49,407 bases of DNA from positions 1 to 49,407 of the forward strand of contig NZ_QNVT01000039.1 of assembly GCF_003385515.1 (NCBI RefSeq). The letters are read 5' to 3'. The notes below the pieces were generated by a model. It was not told where the DNA came from. It searched no databases and saw only the letters and a list, made by a program, of their open reading frames with translations. Positions 8,418 to 15,247 of this stretch are shown here, piece after piece. Made by a program: the position numbers and the translations under genes. The first letter of the stretch is position 1. The number at the start of each line of letters is the position of its first letter. The DNA comes from Chryseobacterium pennae. Its GTDB lineage: Bacteria > Bacteroidota > Bacteroidia > Flavobacteriales > Weeksellaceae.

Positions 8418-8630
8418 ATGAAAAAACTATCAAGAACAAAACTGAAAAATATCAAAGGTAAGGAACAGCAGGGATGTAGTGGTTGTCCTACAGGCGGGAA
8501 TTATGGTGATGGGCCAGAGTACACGAATAGTTGCTGGAGCTATTGGGCATTATCTCCGAACTGCAGAAACTGTGTAGACGTAAGTGCAGATTGCTACGGC
8601 CCGGATTATTCGGACTATTATAGCAAATAA
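8418..8630 (+). CDS. Cysteine-rich double-glycine-type leader peptide, member 4
   Basis: This 70-residue precursor has leader MKKLSRTKLKNIKGK, where the GG site has become GK, and a core with C-x2-C-x15-C-x9-C-x2-C-x6-C (C20, C23, C39, C49, C52, C59). It shares GCP, YG-x-GPEY, the aromatic segment before LSP-x-C and CV-x-VSADCYGP with member 3, and has an extra acidic and tyrosine-rich tail (DYSDYYSK). The gap to member 3 is 52 bp and to member 5 is 28 bp, consistent with one transcript. The loss of the second glycine leaves it uncertain whether a standard C39 peptidase could process it. Confidence 0.75.
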   Translation: MKKLSRTKLKNIKGKEQQGCSGCPTGGNYGDGPEYTNSCWSYWALSPNCRNCVDVSADCYGPDYSDYYSK

Positions 8631-8658
8631 GTATATTAACATCAAAAATTAAACTACT

Positions 8659-8862
8659 ATGAAAAATCTAAAGAAATTAAACAGAAAAGCACTAGAAGAA
8701 TTGCACGGAGCAGGTCCATCAAGATGCGGTGGGTGTCCACAAAATGCTACTTTTGGAAATGGACCTAATGATTATTCGTGCGCTACTTACCAAGCACTTC
8801 CCACTTATTGTAAAATGTGTGTGATTGTCAGCAGTGATTGCATGGATGGTGGAGTATCTTAA
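8659..8862 (+). CDS. Cysteine-rich double-glycine-type leader peptide, member 5
   Basis: This 67-residue precursor has leader MKNLKKLNRKALEELHGAG and a six-cysteine core C-x2-C-x14-C-x9-C-x2-C-x6-C (C23, C26, C41, C51, C54, C61) with GCP, FGNGPNDY, ALPTYC and CVIVSSDC blocks. It is the last gene before a strong bidirectional terminator, so the cluster reads as a single rightward unit that ends here. An alternative reading is a small zinc-binding protein with two CxxC knuckles, but the leader shared with a non-homologous neighbour (7960-8130) argues for a secreted precursor. Confidence 0.75.
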   Translation: MKNLKKLNRKALEELHGAGPSRCGGCPQNATFGNGPNDYSCATYQALPTYCKMCVIVSSDCMDGGVS

Positions 8863-8888
8863 AGAACCTCTAAGGAGTTTTGAAATAA

Positions 8889-8924
8889 AAAAGAGGCTAT
8901 CTCACTTTTGAGACAGCCTCTTTT
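8889..8924. terminator. Bidirectional terminator between peptide cluster and nadA
   Basis: The arms AAGAGGCT-A-TCTCA and TGAGA-C-AGCCTCTT form a 12-13 bp stem with one A/C mismatch and a CTTT loop. It is flanked by A's on the left and T's on the right, so it works for both the rightward peptide cluster and the leftward nadA gene, whose stop is 3 bp away. Confidence 0.85.
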
Positions 8925-8926
8925 GT

Positions 8927-9946
8927 TTACTTTATGCTTTTGGAAAGGTCAAGCATTGCCTCGATCGGCTTCAATGCTTTTAACCTTAATTCTTCGTCGA
9001 TAAGGATCTCAGGAAGCTCGTATTTCATACATAAATACAATTTTTCCATGGTGTTACGTTTCATGTAAAAACATTCTGAACAGTTACAACTCTCGTCAAA
9101 AACCAATGCAGGAATCAATTCCTTGTGTGGTGCACGTTTTCTCATTTCGTGAAGAATCCCTTCTTCTGTTGCGATGATAAACTTTTGGCAATCGTCTTTT
9201 TCTACAAAATTAAGTAGAGCTGAAGTGGAGCCAATGAAGTGTGCTAATTTTAAAACAGCCTCTTCACTTTCCGGGTGTGCAATCATTTTTGCATCCGGAT
9301 TGTCTGCAAGTTGTTTTGCGATTCTTTCCATTGAAAATGCCTCATGTACTATGCAGCTTCCGTCCCAAAGGATCATATCACGACCTGTCTTTTTAGATAA
9401 ATATCTTCCCAGATTTTTGTCCGGTGCGAAAATAATAGGTCTGTCTTTTGGTAGGGCTTCAATAACGGTTTCAGCATTTGAACTTGTTACGATGATATCA
9501 CTTTCAGCCTTAGTTTCAGCATTACAGTTAATGTATGTGGCAATTAAGGCATCAGGATGTTGCTCACGCATTTTTCTCAATCCTTCTCCTGAACATCCGT
9601 CTGCCAGAGAGCATCCGGCCATGGTATCAGGAAGGACTACTTTTTTAGTTGGATTAAGGATCTTTGCTGCTTCGGCCATGAAATGTACTCCGCAGAATAC
9701 GATCATATCAGCGTTGGTTTCTTTTGCCTGTCTTGCCAACTGCAAAGAATCACCAAGGAAATCAGCAATATCCTGAATTTCTCCCGGTTGATAATAATGG
9801 GCAAGGATGACAGCATTTTTCTCTTCCTTAAGTTTCAGAATGGCCTTTACCAAGTCTTCTCCCTGAGGAATCGCAATATCTTTTATATCCAGGAATCCTT
9901 TTACAGGAATCGCAGATTTAGCTTTTTCTAATGTTTCGGTACTCAT
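8927..9946 (-). CDS. nadA: Quinolinate synthase NadA
   Basis: NadA condenses iminoaspartate with dihydroxyacetone phosphate to quinolinate in de novo NAD synthesis, using a 4Fe-4S cluster. The 339-residue length is typical. Visible are the ILAHYYQPGEIQD block near residues 47-59, the MAGCSLADGC loop near residue 110 with a cluster-ligand cysteine, the YINCNAE segment near 140, and the C-terminal DESCNCSECFYMKRNTMEKL block with the last ligand. No nadB or nadC is in the window. It follows gmk on the same strand, separated by a repeat-bearing spacer, and ends at a shared terminator. Confidence 0.96.
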   Translation of the reverse strand: MSTETLEKAKSAIPVKGFLDIKDIAIPQGEDLVKAILKLKEEKNAVILAHYYQPGEIQDIADFLGDSLQLARQAKETNADMIVFCGVHFMAEAAKILNPTKKVVLPDTMAGCSLADGCSGEGLRKMREQHPDALIATYINCNAETKAESDIIVTSSNAETVIEALPKDRPIIFAPDKNLGRYLSKKTGRDMILWDGSCIVHEAFSMERIAKQLADNPDAKMIAHPESEEAVLKLAHFIGSTSALLNFVEKDDCQKFIIATEEGILHEMRKRAPHKELIPALVFDESCNCSECFYMKRNTMEKLYLCMKYELPEILIDEELRLKALKPIEAMLDLSKSIK

Positions 9947-9971
9947 ATCAACGTCAATGTTTTTTATTATC

Positions 9972-10051
9972 AGAAGTTAGAGGTTAGAAATGAGAAGTTA
10001 GATTTTGATGAAAGCATATTACTTACATCTTCTGACCTCCATCTTCCAGCC
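9972..10051. repeat. Intergenic GAAGTTAGA element with inverted ends
   Basis: The nadA-gmk spacer holds purine-rich GAAGTTAGAGGTTAGAA on the left and a roughly inverted CTTCTGACCTCCATCTTCC on the right. The same words appear in other spacers of this window (20699-20842 and 35461-35528), which suggests a dispersed short element. It encodes nothing visible. Confidence 0.5.
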
Positions 10052-10052
10052 A

Positions 10053-10616
10053 TTAATTATTGATAAAACTTTTTATTAAACTTTCTATTTCTTTTTTAGC
10101 TTCATCAAGATCGGAATTGATGACGATCCTGTCAAATTCGCTGGCATAAGACATTTCTTCTTCAGCCTTTTCCACGCGGGTTTTAATGGTTTCAGCATCA
10201 TCCGTATTTCTTGAAATCAATCTTCGTTCCAGTTCTTCAATGGAAGGCGGTTCTATAAAAATAGATAAAGCCTTTTCTCCGAAGTATTTTTTCAGGGAAA
10301 TTCCTCCTTTTACGTCTACATCAAAAATAACAACTTTTCCCTGATTCCAGATCTTTTCCACTTCAGATTTTAAAGTTCCATAATATTTATCAGTGTATAC
10401 TTCTTCATATTCTACAAAAGCATCTTCTGAAATTTTCTGTCTGAATTCATCAGGCGATAAAAAATGATAGTCCACAGCATGTACTTCACTTCCTCTAGGT
10501 TGTCTCGTAGTACATGAGATTGAAAATTCCAGTTCCGGGAAAGTTTCCAGGGAATGCTTTACCAATGTAGTTTTTCCGCTTCCAGACGGTGCTGAAAATA
10601 TAATTACTTTATCCAT
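10053..10616 (-). CDS. gmk: Guanylate kinase
   Basis: Gmk phosphorylates GMP to GDP with ATP, an essential step of purine nucleotide supply in the cytoplasm. The 187-residue protein begins with the P-loop SAPSGSGKTTL (about residues 8-18), followed by the GMP-binding SISCTTRQPRGSE and VDYHFLS blocks, the FVEYEEVYTDKYYGT segment and the lid region RLISRNTD. It sits between yicC and nadA on the minus strand, 70 bp downstream of yicC; the yicC-gmk pairing is common in bacteria. Confidence 0.96.
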   Translation of the reverse strand: MDKVIIFSAPSGSGKTTLVKHSLETFPELEFSISCTTRQPRGSEVHAVDYHFLSPDEFRQKISEDAFVEYEEVYTDKYYGTLKSEVEKIWNQGKVVIFDVDVKGGISLKKYFGEKALSIFIEPPSIEELERRLISRNTDDAETIKTRVEKAEEEMSYASEFDRIVINSDLDEAKKEIESLIKSFINN

Positions 10617-10619
10617 TCA

Positions 10620-10688
10620 GATTAGAGATTTTTAGATTGGAGATATGAGACAGAATCTCACCATCCCTTGTCTATAGGTCTATGGTCT
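10620..10688. repeat. AT-rich repetitive spacer between gmk and yicC
   Basis: The spacer consists of short near-repeats (AGATTAGAGATTTTTAGATT, then GTCTATAGGTCTATGGTCTA). It resembles the dispersed spacer elements elsewhere in the window in style but not in exact sequence. There is no coding capacity. Confidence 0.35.
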
Positions 10689-11544
10689 ATAATACGTTTA
10701 ACGTTTGTTCTTTAATTTTCTCCAAATCATCCTTCATCATCACTACCAGTTTCTGAATTTCAGCATGATTGGCCTTGGAACCTAATGTATTGATCTCTCT
10801 TCCGATTTCCTGAGAAATAAAGCCCAGTTTTTTACCGTTGAAAGATTCATTGTCCATTACTTCCTTGTAATATTTCAAATGCTGAGTAAGTCTTACTTTT
10901 TCTTCTGAAATATCCAGTTTTTCCGTGAAATAAGCCATTTCCTGATAGAAACGGGTTTCGTCTACATTTTCGAATTCTTTCAGAGTCTTTTGATAACGTT
11001 CTTTTACACTTACGATTCTTTCTTCTTCAAAAGGAATCACTTCGCCCAGATACTGTTCAATATTCTGAATATTTCTGTTTAATTCTTCATGTAAAATACC
11101 GCCTTCAGTTTTTCTGAACTCTTCAAATCTATCAACTGCAGCATGAACGATTTTCGCTAATGCTTCCCATTCACCTTCTGTCAATTCATCAGGTCTTGAG
11201 GAGATGGCATCCGGAAGCCTTACTGCCATTTTCAGGTATTCGAAATCAGGACCATCTGATGCAATATTTTTAAATTCATTAATGTATGAATCAATTAAAC
11301 CTTTATTGATTTTTACATCATTAGATTCTTCAAGGTTTTCAAGATTGACATAGCAGTCAACTTTTCCACGGATAATTCTATCGTTAAGAATTTTTCTGAT
11401 CTCAAATTCTTTTTCTTTGTAACGTAAAGGAATTTTGATATTTAAATCAAAGCTCTTGCTGTTCAGTGATTTAATATCTATTGTTATTTTTTTTCCTTCA
11501 AAAACACCTTCGGCTCTACCGAAGCCAGTCATTGATAAAATCAT
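10687..11544 (-). CDS. yicC: YicC family endoribonuclease-like protein
   Basis: YicC proteins are widely conserved; E. coli YicC has been reported as an endoribonuclease that affects small RNA stability. The N-terminal MILSMTGFGRAEG signature is exact, followed by the IKSLNSKSFDLNIKIP and EFEIRKILNDRIIRGKVD blocks. The C-terminal DUF1732-type region (KLGFISQEIGREINTLGSKA...MKDDLEKIKEQTLNVL) is complete. At 285 residues it has the normal length. It is the first gene of the leftward yicC-gmk-nadA group and is divergent from miaA. Confidence 0.92.
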   Translation of the reverse strand: MILSMTGFGRAEGVFEGKKITIDIKSLNSKSFDLNIKIPLRYKEKEFEIRKILNDRIIRGKVDCYVNLENLEESNDVKINKGLIDSYINEFKNIASDGPDFEYLKMAVRLPDAISSRPDELTEGEWEALAKIVHAAVDRFEEFRKTEGGILHEELNRNIQNIEQYLGEVIPFEEERIVSVKERYQKTLKEFENVDETRFYQEMAYFTEKLDISEEKVRLTQHLKYYKEVMDNESFNGKKLGFISQEIGREINTLGSKANHAEIQKLVVMMKDDLEKIKEQTLNVL

Positions 11545-11561
11545 AGTTTTTTATTGTTCTA

Positions 11562-11569
11562 CAAAGATA
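11562..11569 (-). promoter_or_regulatory. -7 promoter element of yicC
   Basis: On the minus strand TATCTTTG matches TAnnTTTG and lies 17 bp upstream of the yicC ATG. I see no clear TTG at the -33 position. Confidence 0.5.
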
Positions 11570-11639
11570 AACATTTAAATTAGCACAGTGAAATCTGTAA
11601 AAGATTCTATTTTACTGATAAAATAATGAATGTGAACTG

Positions 11640-12554
11640 ATGAAAAATCTGATTTCTGTAGTAGGACCCACCGGAATAGGCAAAACAAAACTGGCAATTG
11701 ATCTGGCGAAACATTTCAATACCGAGATTATTTCCTGTGATTCCCGGCAGTTTTTCAAGGAGATGAAAATAGGAACTGCAGCCCCCTCTGAAGAAGAATT
11801 GGCTGAAGCACCTCATCATTTTATAGGAAATCTTTCAGTAGAAGAATACTATTCTATCGGGCAATATGAAGAAGATGCTCTGAAAAAACTTAATGAACTT
11901 TTTCAAAATCATGACACTGTAATTTTGGTCGGTGGAAGTATGATGTATGAAAAAGCTGTGATTGAAGGGCTGAATGATCTGCCTGAAGCTGATGTTGAAA
12001 ATCAGGAAAAGCTTCAGAAACTTATGGAAGAGGAGGGAGTTGAAAAGCTTCAGCAAATTTTAAAAGAGTTAGATCCTGAGTATTTTGAAGTAGTGGATAT
12101 TCACAATCACCGAAGACTTTTACGTGCCATTGATGTGATCTGGCAAACGGATAAAAAATATTCTGAACAGATTGCTGTTTCCCAGGATTCCAGAGATTTC
12201 AACGTGATAAGAATAGGAATTGAAGCTCCAAGAGAAGAGTTGTACGACAGAATCAATCGCAGGGTTGATATTATGATGGAAAAAGGTCTTTTGGATGAGG
12301 TGAAAGGTTTAGAGAGATTCAAAGGATTAACAGCTCAGAATACAGTTGGCTATGCTGAACTATTCAAATATTTTGATGGCGAATGGGATCTTGATTTTGC
12401 CGTTTCTGAGATTAAAAAGAATAGCCGCAGGTATGCTAAGCGTCAATTGACATGGTATAGAAAGGCAGATGATATTCATTATTTACAAATAGGATATTCT
12501 CAGGAGAATTATAATGATTTGATTCTTTGGATTACAGATAAATTTCAGAATTGA
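11640..12554 (+). CDS. miaA: tRNA dimethylallyltransferase MiaA
   Basis: MiaA transfers the dimethylallyl group of DMAPP to N6 of A37 in tRNAs that read codons starting with U. The 304-residue protein has the P-loop GPTGIGKTKLA (about residues 9-19), the SCDSRQFFKEMKIGTAAP block containing the catalytic aspartate, the VGGSMMYEKAVIEGL block, and the C-terminal AQNTVGYAELFKYF and SRRYAKRQLTWYRK motifs. It is divergent from yicC and convergent with the GIY-YIG-like gene. The cysteine tRNA in this window is one possible substrate class. Confidence 0.96.
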   Translation: MKNLISVVGPTGIGKTKLAIDLAKHFNTEIISCDSRQFFKEMKIGTAAPSEEELAEAPHHFIGNLSVEEYYSIGQYEEDALKKLNELFQNHDTVILVGGSMMYEKAVIEGLNDLPEADVENQEKLQKLMEEEGVEKLQQILKELDPEYFEVVDIHNHRRLLRAIDVIWQTDKKYSEQIAVSQDSRDFNVIRIGIEAPREELYDRINRRVDIMMEKGLLDEVKGLERFKGLTAQNTVGYAELFKYFDGEWDLDFAVSEIKKNSRRYAKRQLTWYRKADDIHYLQIGYSQENYNDLILWITDKFQN

Positions 12555-12680
12555 TTTTTTGAATGTTAAGGTTTATTAATGTGGCAAGCAGGCTAAGATA
12601 ACCCTCACTTTAAGGAAGAATATTTTAAAAACTATTCTTAATGAAACTGATTTTTTAAATTATCTTAATGGTTTAGATAA

Positions 12681-13334
12681 TTATAATAACTCCAATAAAG
12701 GATGGCCAAAAGTCATTTCATTATTTGTTAAATTAAAGGTATAAATATCGTGTTTTTCAGCTCTTTTTCCACCAGTAAAATTGAATAATGATTCATTCAT
12801 TCCAATATCTAAATTTACATAATGAATGGAATTGTCGATTAATTTTTTTTGAACTAAATTATCTTCAATAACATTGTTGTCATTGTGGCTCTCGTTTAAA
12901 ATAGGATTAAAAAGTTTAATATATAGCCTTTCAAGTAGTCTGACTGAAGTTTTACTATTTAGGTCTTTTATTTCATTAAAAATCTCCATTGGATTATTAT
13001 AAAATGTATTTAATCCCAAATAAGAAAAACGAATATGTAAAAAATATACTACAAGTTTATCTTTGGGTTCTTTGAGAGTTGTTGCTTTTAATATTTTTTC
13101 ATGCCGATAAAATCGGTTTTCTTTATCAAATGTTTCGCCTACATATAAAACTTCTGGTTTTGAAAATCGGTTAAAAAGGAATCCTTTTGATCTTAATCTA
13201 CAAACAAAGTAAATTCTTGATGAAGCAATGATTTCATTCGTTTTATCATATAAATCCATAAATTCTTTATCAATTACTTTTTCATAGGGAAGCATGTAAG
13301 CATTTTGAATTTTGTAAGAAATTGTATCATTCAT
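12681..13334 (-). CDS. GIY-YIG-like nuclease-domain protein
   Basis: I know no named relative of this 217-residue protein. Residues 40-147 contain, in order, the landmarks of the GIY-YIG fold: SRIYFVCRL (first strand, IYF), VLYVGET (64-68, the YIG-type motif), D70 with R74 and H78 in DKENRFYRHEK, and E135 with N147 in LLERLYIKLFNPILN. These match the usual Y, R, H, E and N positions, so nuclease activity is plausible. It is more AT-rich than its neighbours and stands alone between miaA and the efflux operon, which suggests an accessory gene. The 60 residues after the domain are unassigned. Confidence 0.55.
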   Translation of the reverse strand: MNDTISYKIQNAYMLPYEKVIDKEFMDLYDKTNEIIASSRIYFVCRLRSKGFLFNRFSKPEVLYVGETFDKENRFYRHEKILKATTLKEPKDKLVVYFLHIRFSYLGLNTFYNNPMEIFNEIKDLNSKTSVRLLERLYIKLFNPILNESHNDNNVIEDNLVQKKLIDNSIHYVNLDIGMNESLFNFTGGKRAEKHDIYTFNLTNNEMTFGHPLLELL

Positions 13335-13429
13335 ATATGACTAATTTTGGATAAATTAGGGGTGTTACTTTTTGTATAAAGTTATGAAAATTAGATGAAT
13401 GAAAAGAAATAATTTATTTTTTTAAATAA

Positions 13430-13461
13430 CAAAAAAATGCGGTCCTATAAAGAACCGCATT
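13430..13461 (-). terminator. Terminator of the RND efflux operon
   Basis: AATGCGGT (13436-13443) pairs with ACCGCATT (13454-13461). On the minus strand this is followed by a run of T's (the A's at 13430-13437), 22 bp after the outer membrane factor stop codon. Confidence 0.8.
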
Positions 13462-13482
13462 CAAACAATATAATTTAATTTA

Positions 13483-14895
13483 CTACTTCCAACCGCCGCC
13501 CAGCGCTCTGTATAAATCTACAATGGTGCTTAATCTCTGTCTTTTAATGGAAGCAAGATTCAACTCGGCCTGAAGTGAATTTCCCTGTGCGGTAATCACT
13601 TCAAGATAATTGGCTGAACCTCCTCTGTAAAGAAGTTGTGCACTTTTAATTCCATCTTTCAATGTGGTGGATTGTTCTGCTGCTTTCTGTTCCTGAACTT
13701 TTAAATTCTCATTAGACACCAAAGCATCGGAAACTTCACCTACTGCATTCAACACAGACTGACGGAATGCCAGTACATTTTTCTCTCTTTGAATTTTAGC
13801 TACCTCAAAATCAGTTTTCAATTGTCTTTTCTGAAAAATAGGCTGAGTAATGCCTCCTAAAACAGACCCAAATAATGATGCCGGAATCTGAAACCAGTTA
13901 TCAAATTTGAATGAATTGACACCTCCATTGGCCGTAATCTTTAGTGCAGGATACATATTGGCCTGAGCAATTCCTACCATGGCATTGGATTCCAGCAAAA
14001 CAAGCTCCTGCTGGCGTACATCAGGTCTGCGGCTTACCATAGCTGCCGGAAGCCCTGCTGTGATATTTTGAGGCAGGGAAGTATCAGACATCTCAAGGGT
14101 TCTGTTAACTTTATTAGGAGTTTCCCCAACCAAAATACTCAATGCATTTTCCTGAATAGCGATATTCTGTTCTAATTGGGAAATCAGAAGTTCCGTGGCT
14201 TGCTTTTGAGCTGTAGCCTGCTGAACTCCTAAAGAGGTTGTGTCACCACTTTCCCACATTTTTTGTGTAATCAATAGAGTATTGCTGGTTAACTCCAAAT
14301 TGGACTTTGCAATTGTAAGCTGCTTATCCAGCATCAACAGATTATAATATCCCTGTGCAATAGCAGCTACCACTTGGGTTTGAATTGCTTTCGAACCTTC
14401 ATAGGTCTGCAGATACTGCATTCTGGAAACTTCCTGTTGGTTTTTTATTTTTCCCCAGATATCAGCTTCCCATGAAAGATTGAATGCGGCATTATAATCT
14501 TCAACATGATTTTGGCCTAAAAATAAATTCATGCTCTGACCATTCATACTATTTTTAGATGGTCTGGAAATCTGTGCAGCTACTCCGAAACCAACATCCG
14601 GATATTGCATATAATTTGCCTGTTTCAGTTTTTCCTGTGAAGAGGCTACCTGTTTTAAGGCAATCTGAAGGTCATAATTGTTTTTAATTCCTTTTTCAAT
14701 CAGTTCCTGTAAAATAGGATCGCTGAAAAACTGTTTCCATTCCAGATTGGCAATGCTCGCTGTATCAGCTGTAGCAGTGTACTGGAATTTTTCCGGTAAC
14801 GGAAGGTCCGGCTCCGTGTATGCCAGTTTTGACACACACGAAACAGATCCTAAAGCTATGGCGAATGTTAATATAATATTTTTTATTCTTTTCAT
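13483..14895 (-). CDS. RND efflux outer membrane lipoprotein (TolC/NodT type)
   Basis: This 470-residue outer membrane factor is the exit duct of the tripartite pump encoded upstream. A lipoprotein signal ends at Cys20 (ALGSVSC). The body has the two long repeats of outer membrane efflux proteins; typical blocks include WKQFFSDPILQELIEKGIKNNYDLQIA near residue 53, the PSGLPAAMVSRRPDVRQQE-like segment near 290 and the C-terminal RLSTIVDLYRALGGGWK. It is the third gene of the operon, but 352 bp of repeat-bearing DNA separate it from the pump gene. Confidence 0.92.
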   Translation of the reverse strand: MKRIKNIILTFAIALGSVSCVSKLAYTEPDLPLPEKFQYTATADTASIANLEWKQFFSDPILQELIEKGIKNNYDLQIALKQVASSQEKLKQANYMQYPDVGFGVAAQISRPSKNSMNGQSMNLFLGQNHVEDYNAAFNLSWEADIWGKIKNQQEVSRMQYLQTYEGSKAIQTQVVAAIAQGYYNLLMLDKQLTIAKSNLELTSNTLLITQKMWESGDTTSLGVQQATAQKQATELLISQLEQNIAIQENALSILVGETPNKVNRTLEMSDTSLPQNITAGLPAAMVSRRPDVRQQELVLLESNAMVGIAQANMYPALKITANGGVNSFKFDNWFQIPASLFGSVLGGITQPIFQKRQLKTDFEVAKIQREKNVLAFRQSVLNAVGEVSDALVSNENLKVQEQKAAEQSTTLKDGIKSAQLLYRGGSANYLEVITAQGNSLQAELNLASIKRQRLSTIVDLYRALGGGWK

Positions 14896-15247
14896 AGTTT
14901 TTGTTTAATAAACTTTAATGAAGTAGAAAACTTTGAGGAATATTTTGATCATAGATTTACATCCATGTTGATATGGAAAATCAAAAGTTTTTAAAACTTG
15001 TATGTTATTTTCTATGTTCAGCTTTTATCACCTTAAATGGCTTGGTGTTAAAAGTTTTCCTATTCCTCAATAGTTTGTATAATTTTATTTTACCACAGAT
15101 GACACAGATTTACACAGATGCTTTCGGATGAGAAAATCAACGATTTTCAAAAATTTATGTGGACTTCTTATGCAGTATACTTTTAACTTAAAATCACATA
15201 ATTGTTTGAAATCTTTTGTGCCTTTTGTGGTTTATAAATCCCTATTT
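14896..15247. other. Long spacer inside the efflux operon
   Basis: This 352-bp stretch between pump and outer membrane factor has no ORF worth calling. Its right part (15092-15231) is the inverted-end element described separately; the left part is AT-rich with no structure I can assign. The interruption of an otherwise tight operon suggests an insertion. Confidence 0.5.
15092..15231. repeat. Small intergenic element with imperfect inverted ends
   Basis: The left end ACCACAGATGACACAGAT and the reverse complement of the right end, ACCACAAAAGGCACAAAA, agree at 12 of 18 positions, giving a 140-bp unit with imperfect inverted ends. Inside is a perfect 7-bp hairpin (GAAAATC-AAC-GATTTTC). Spacer words such as CACAGATTTACACAGATG recur in many Bacteroidota genomes as far as I recall. 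No transposase is encoded. Confidence 0.45.

Noticed and set aside
12600..12650. Terminator between miaA and the GIY-YIG-like gene
   Set aside because: An AAGAATA/TATTCTT pairing exists, but there is no T run on either side, so it could not be supported.
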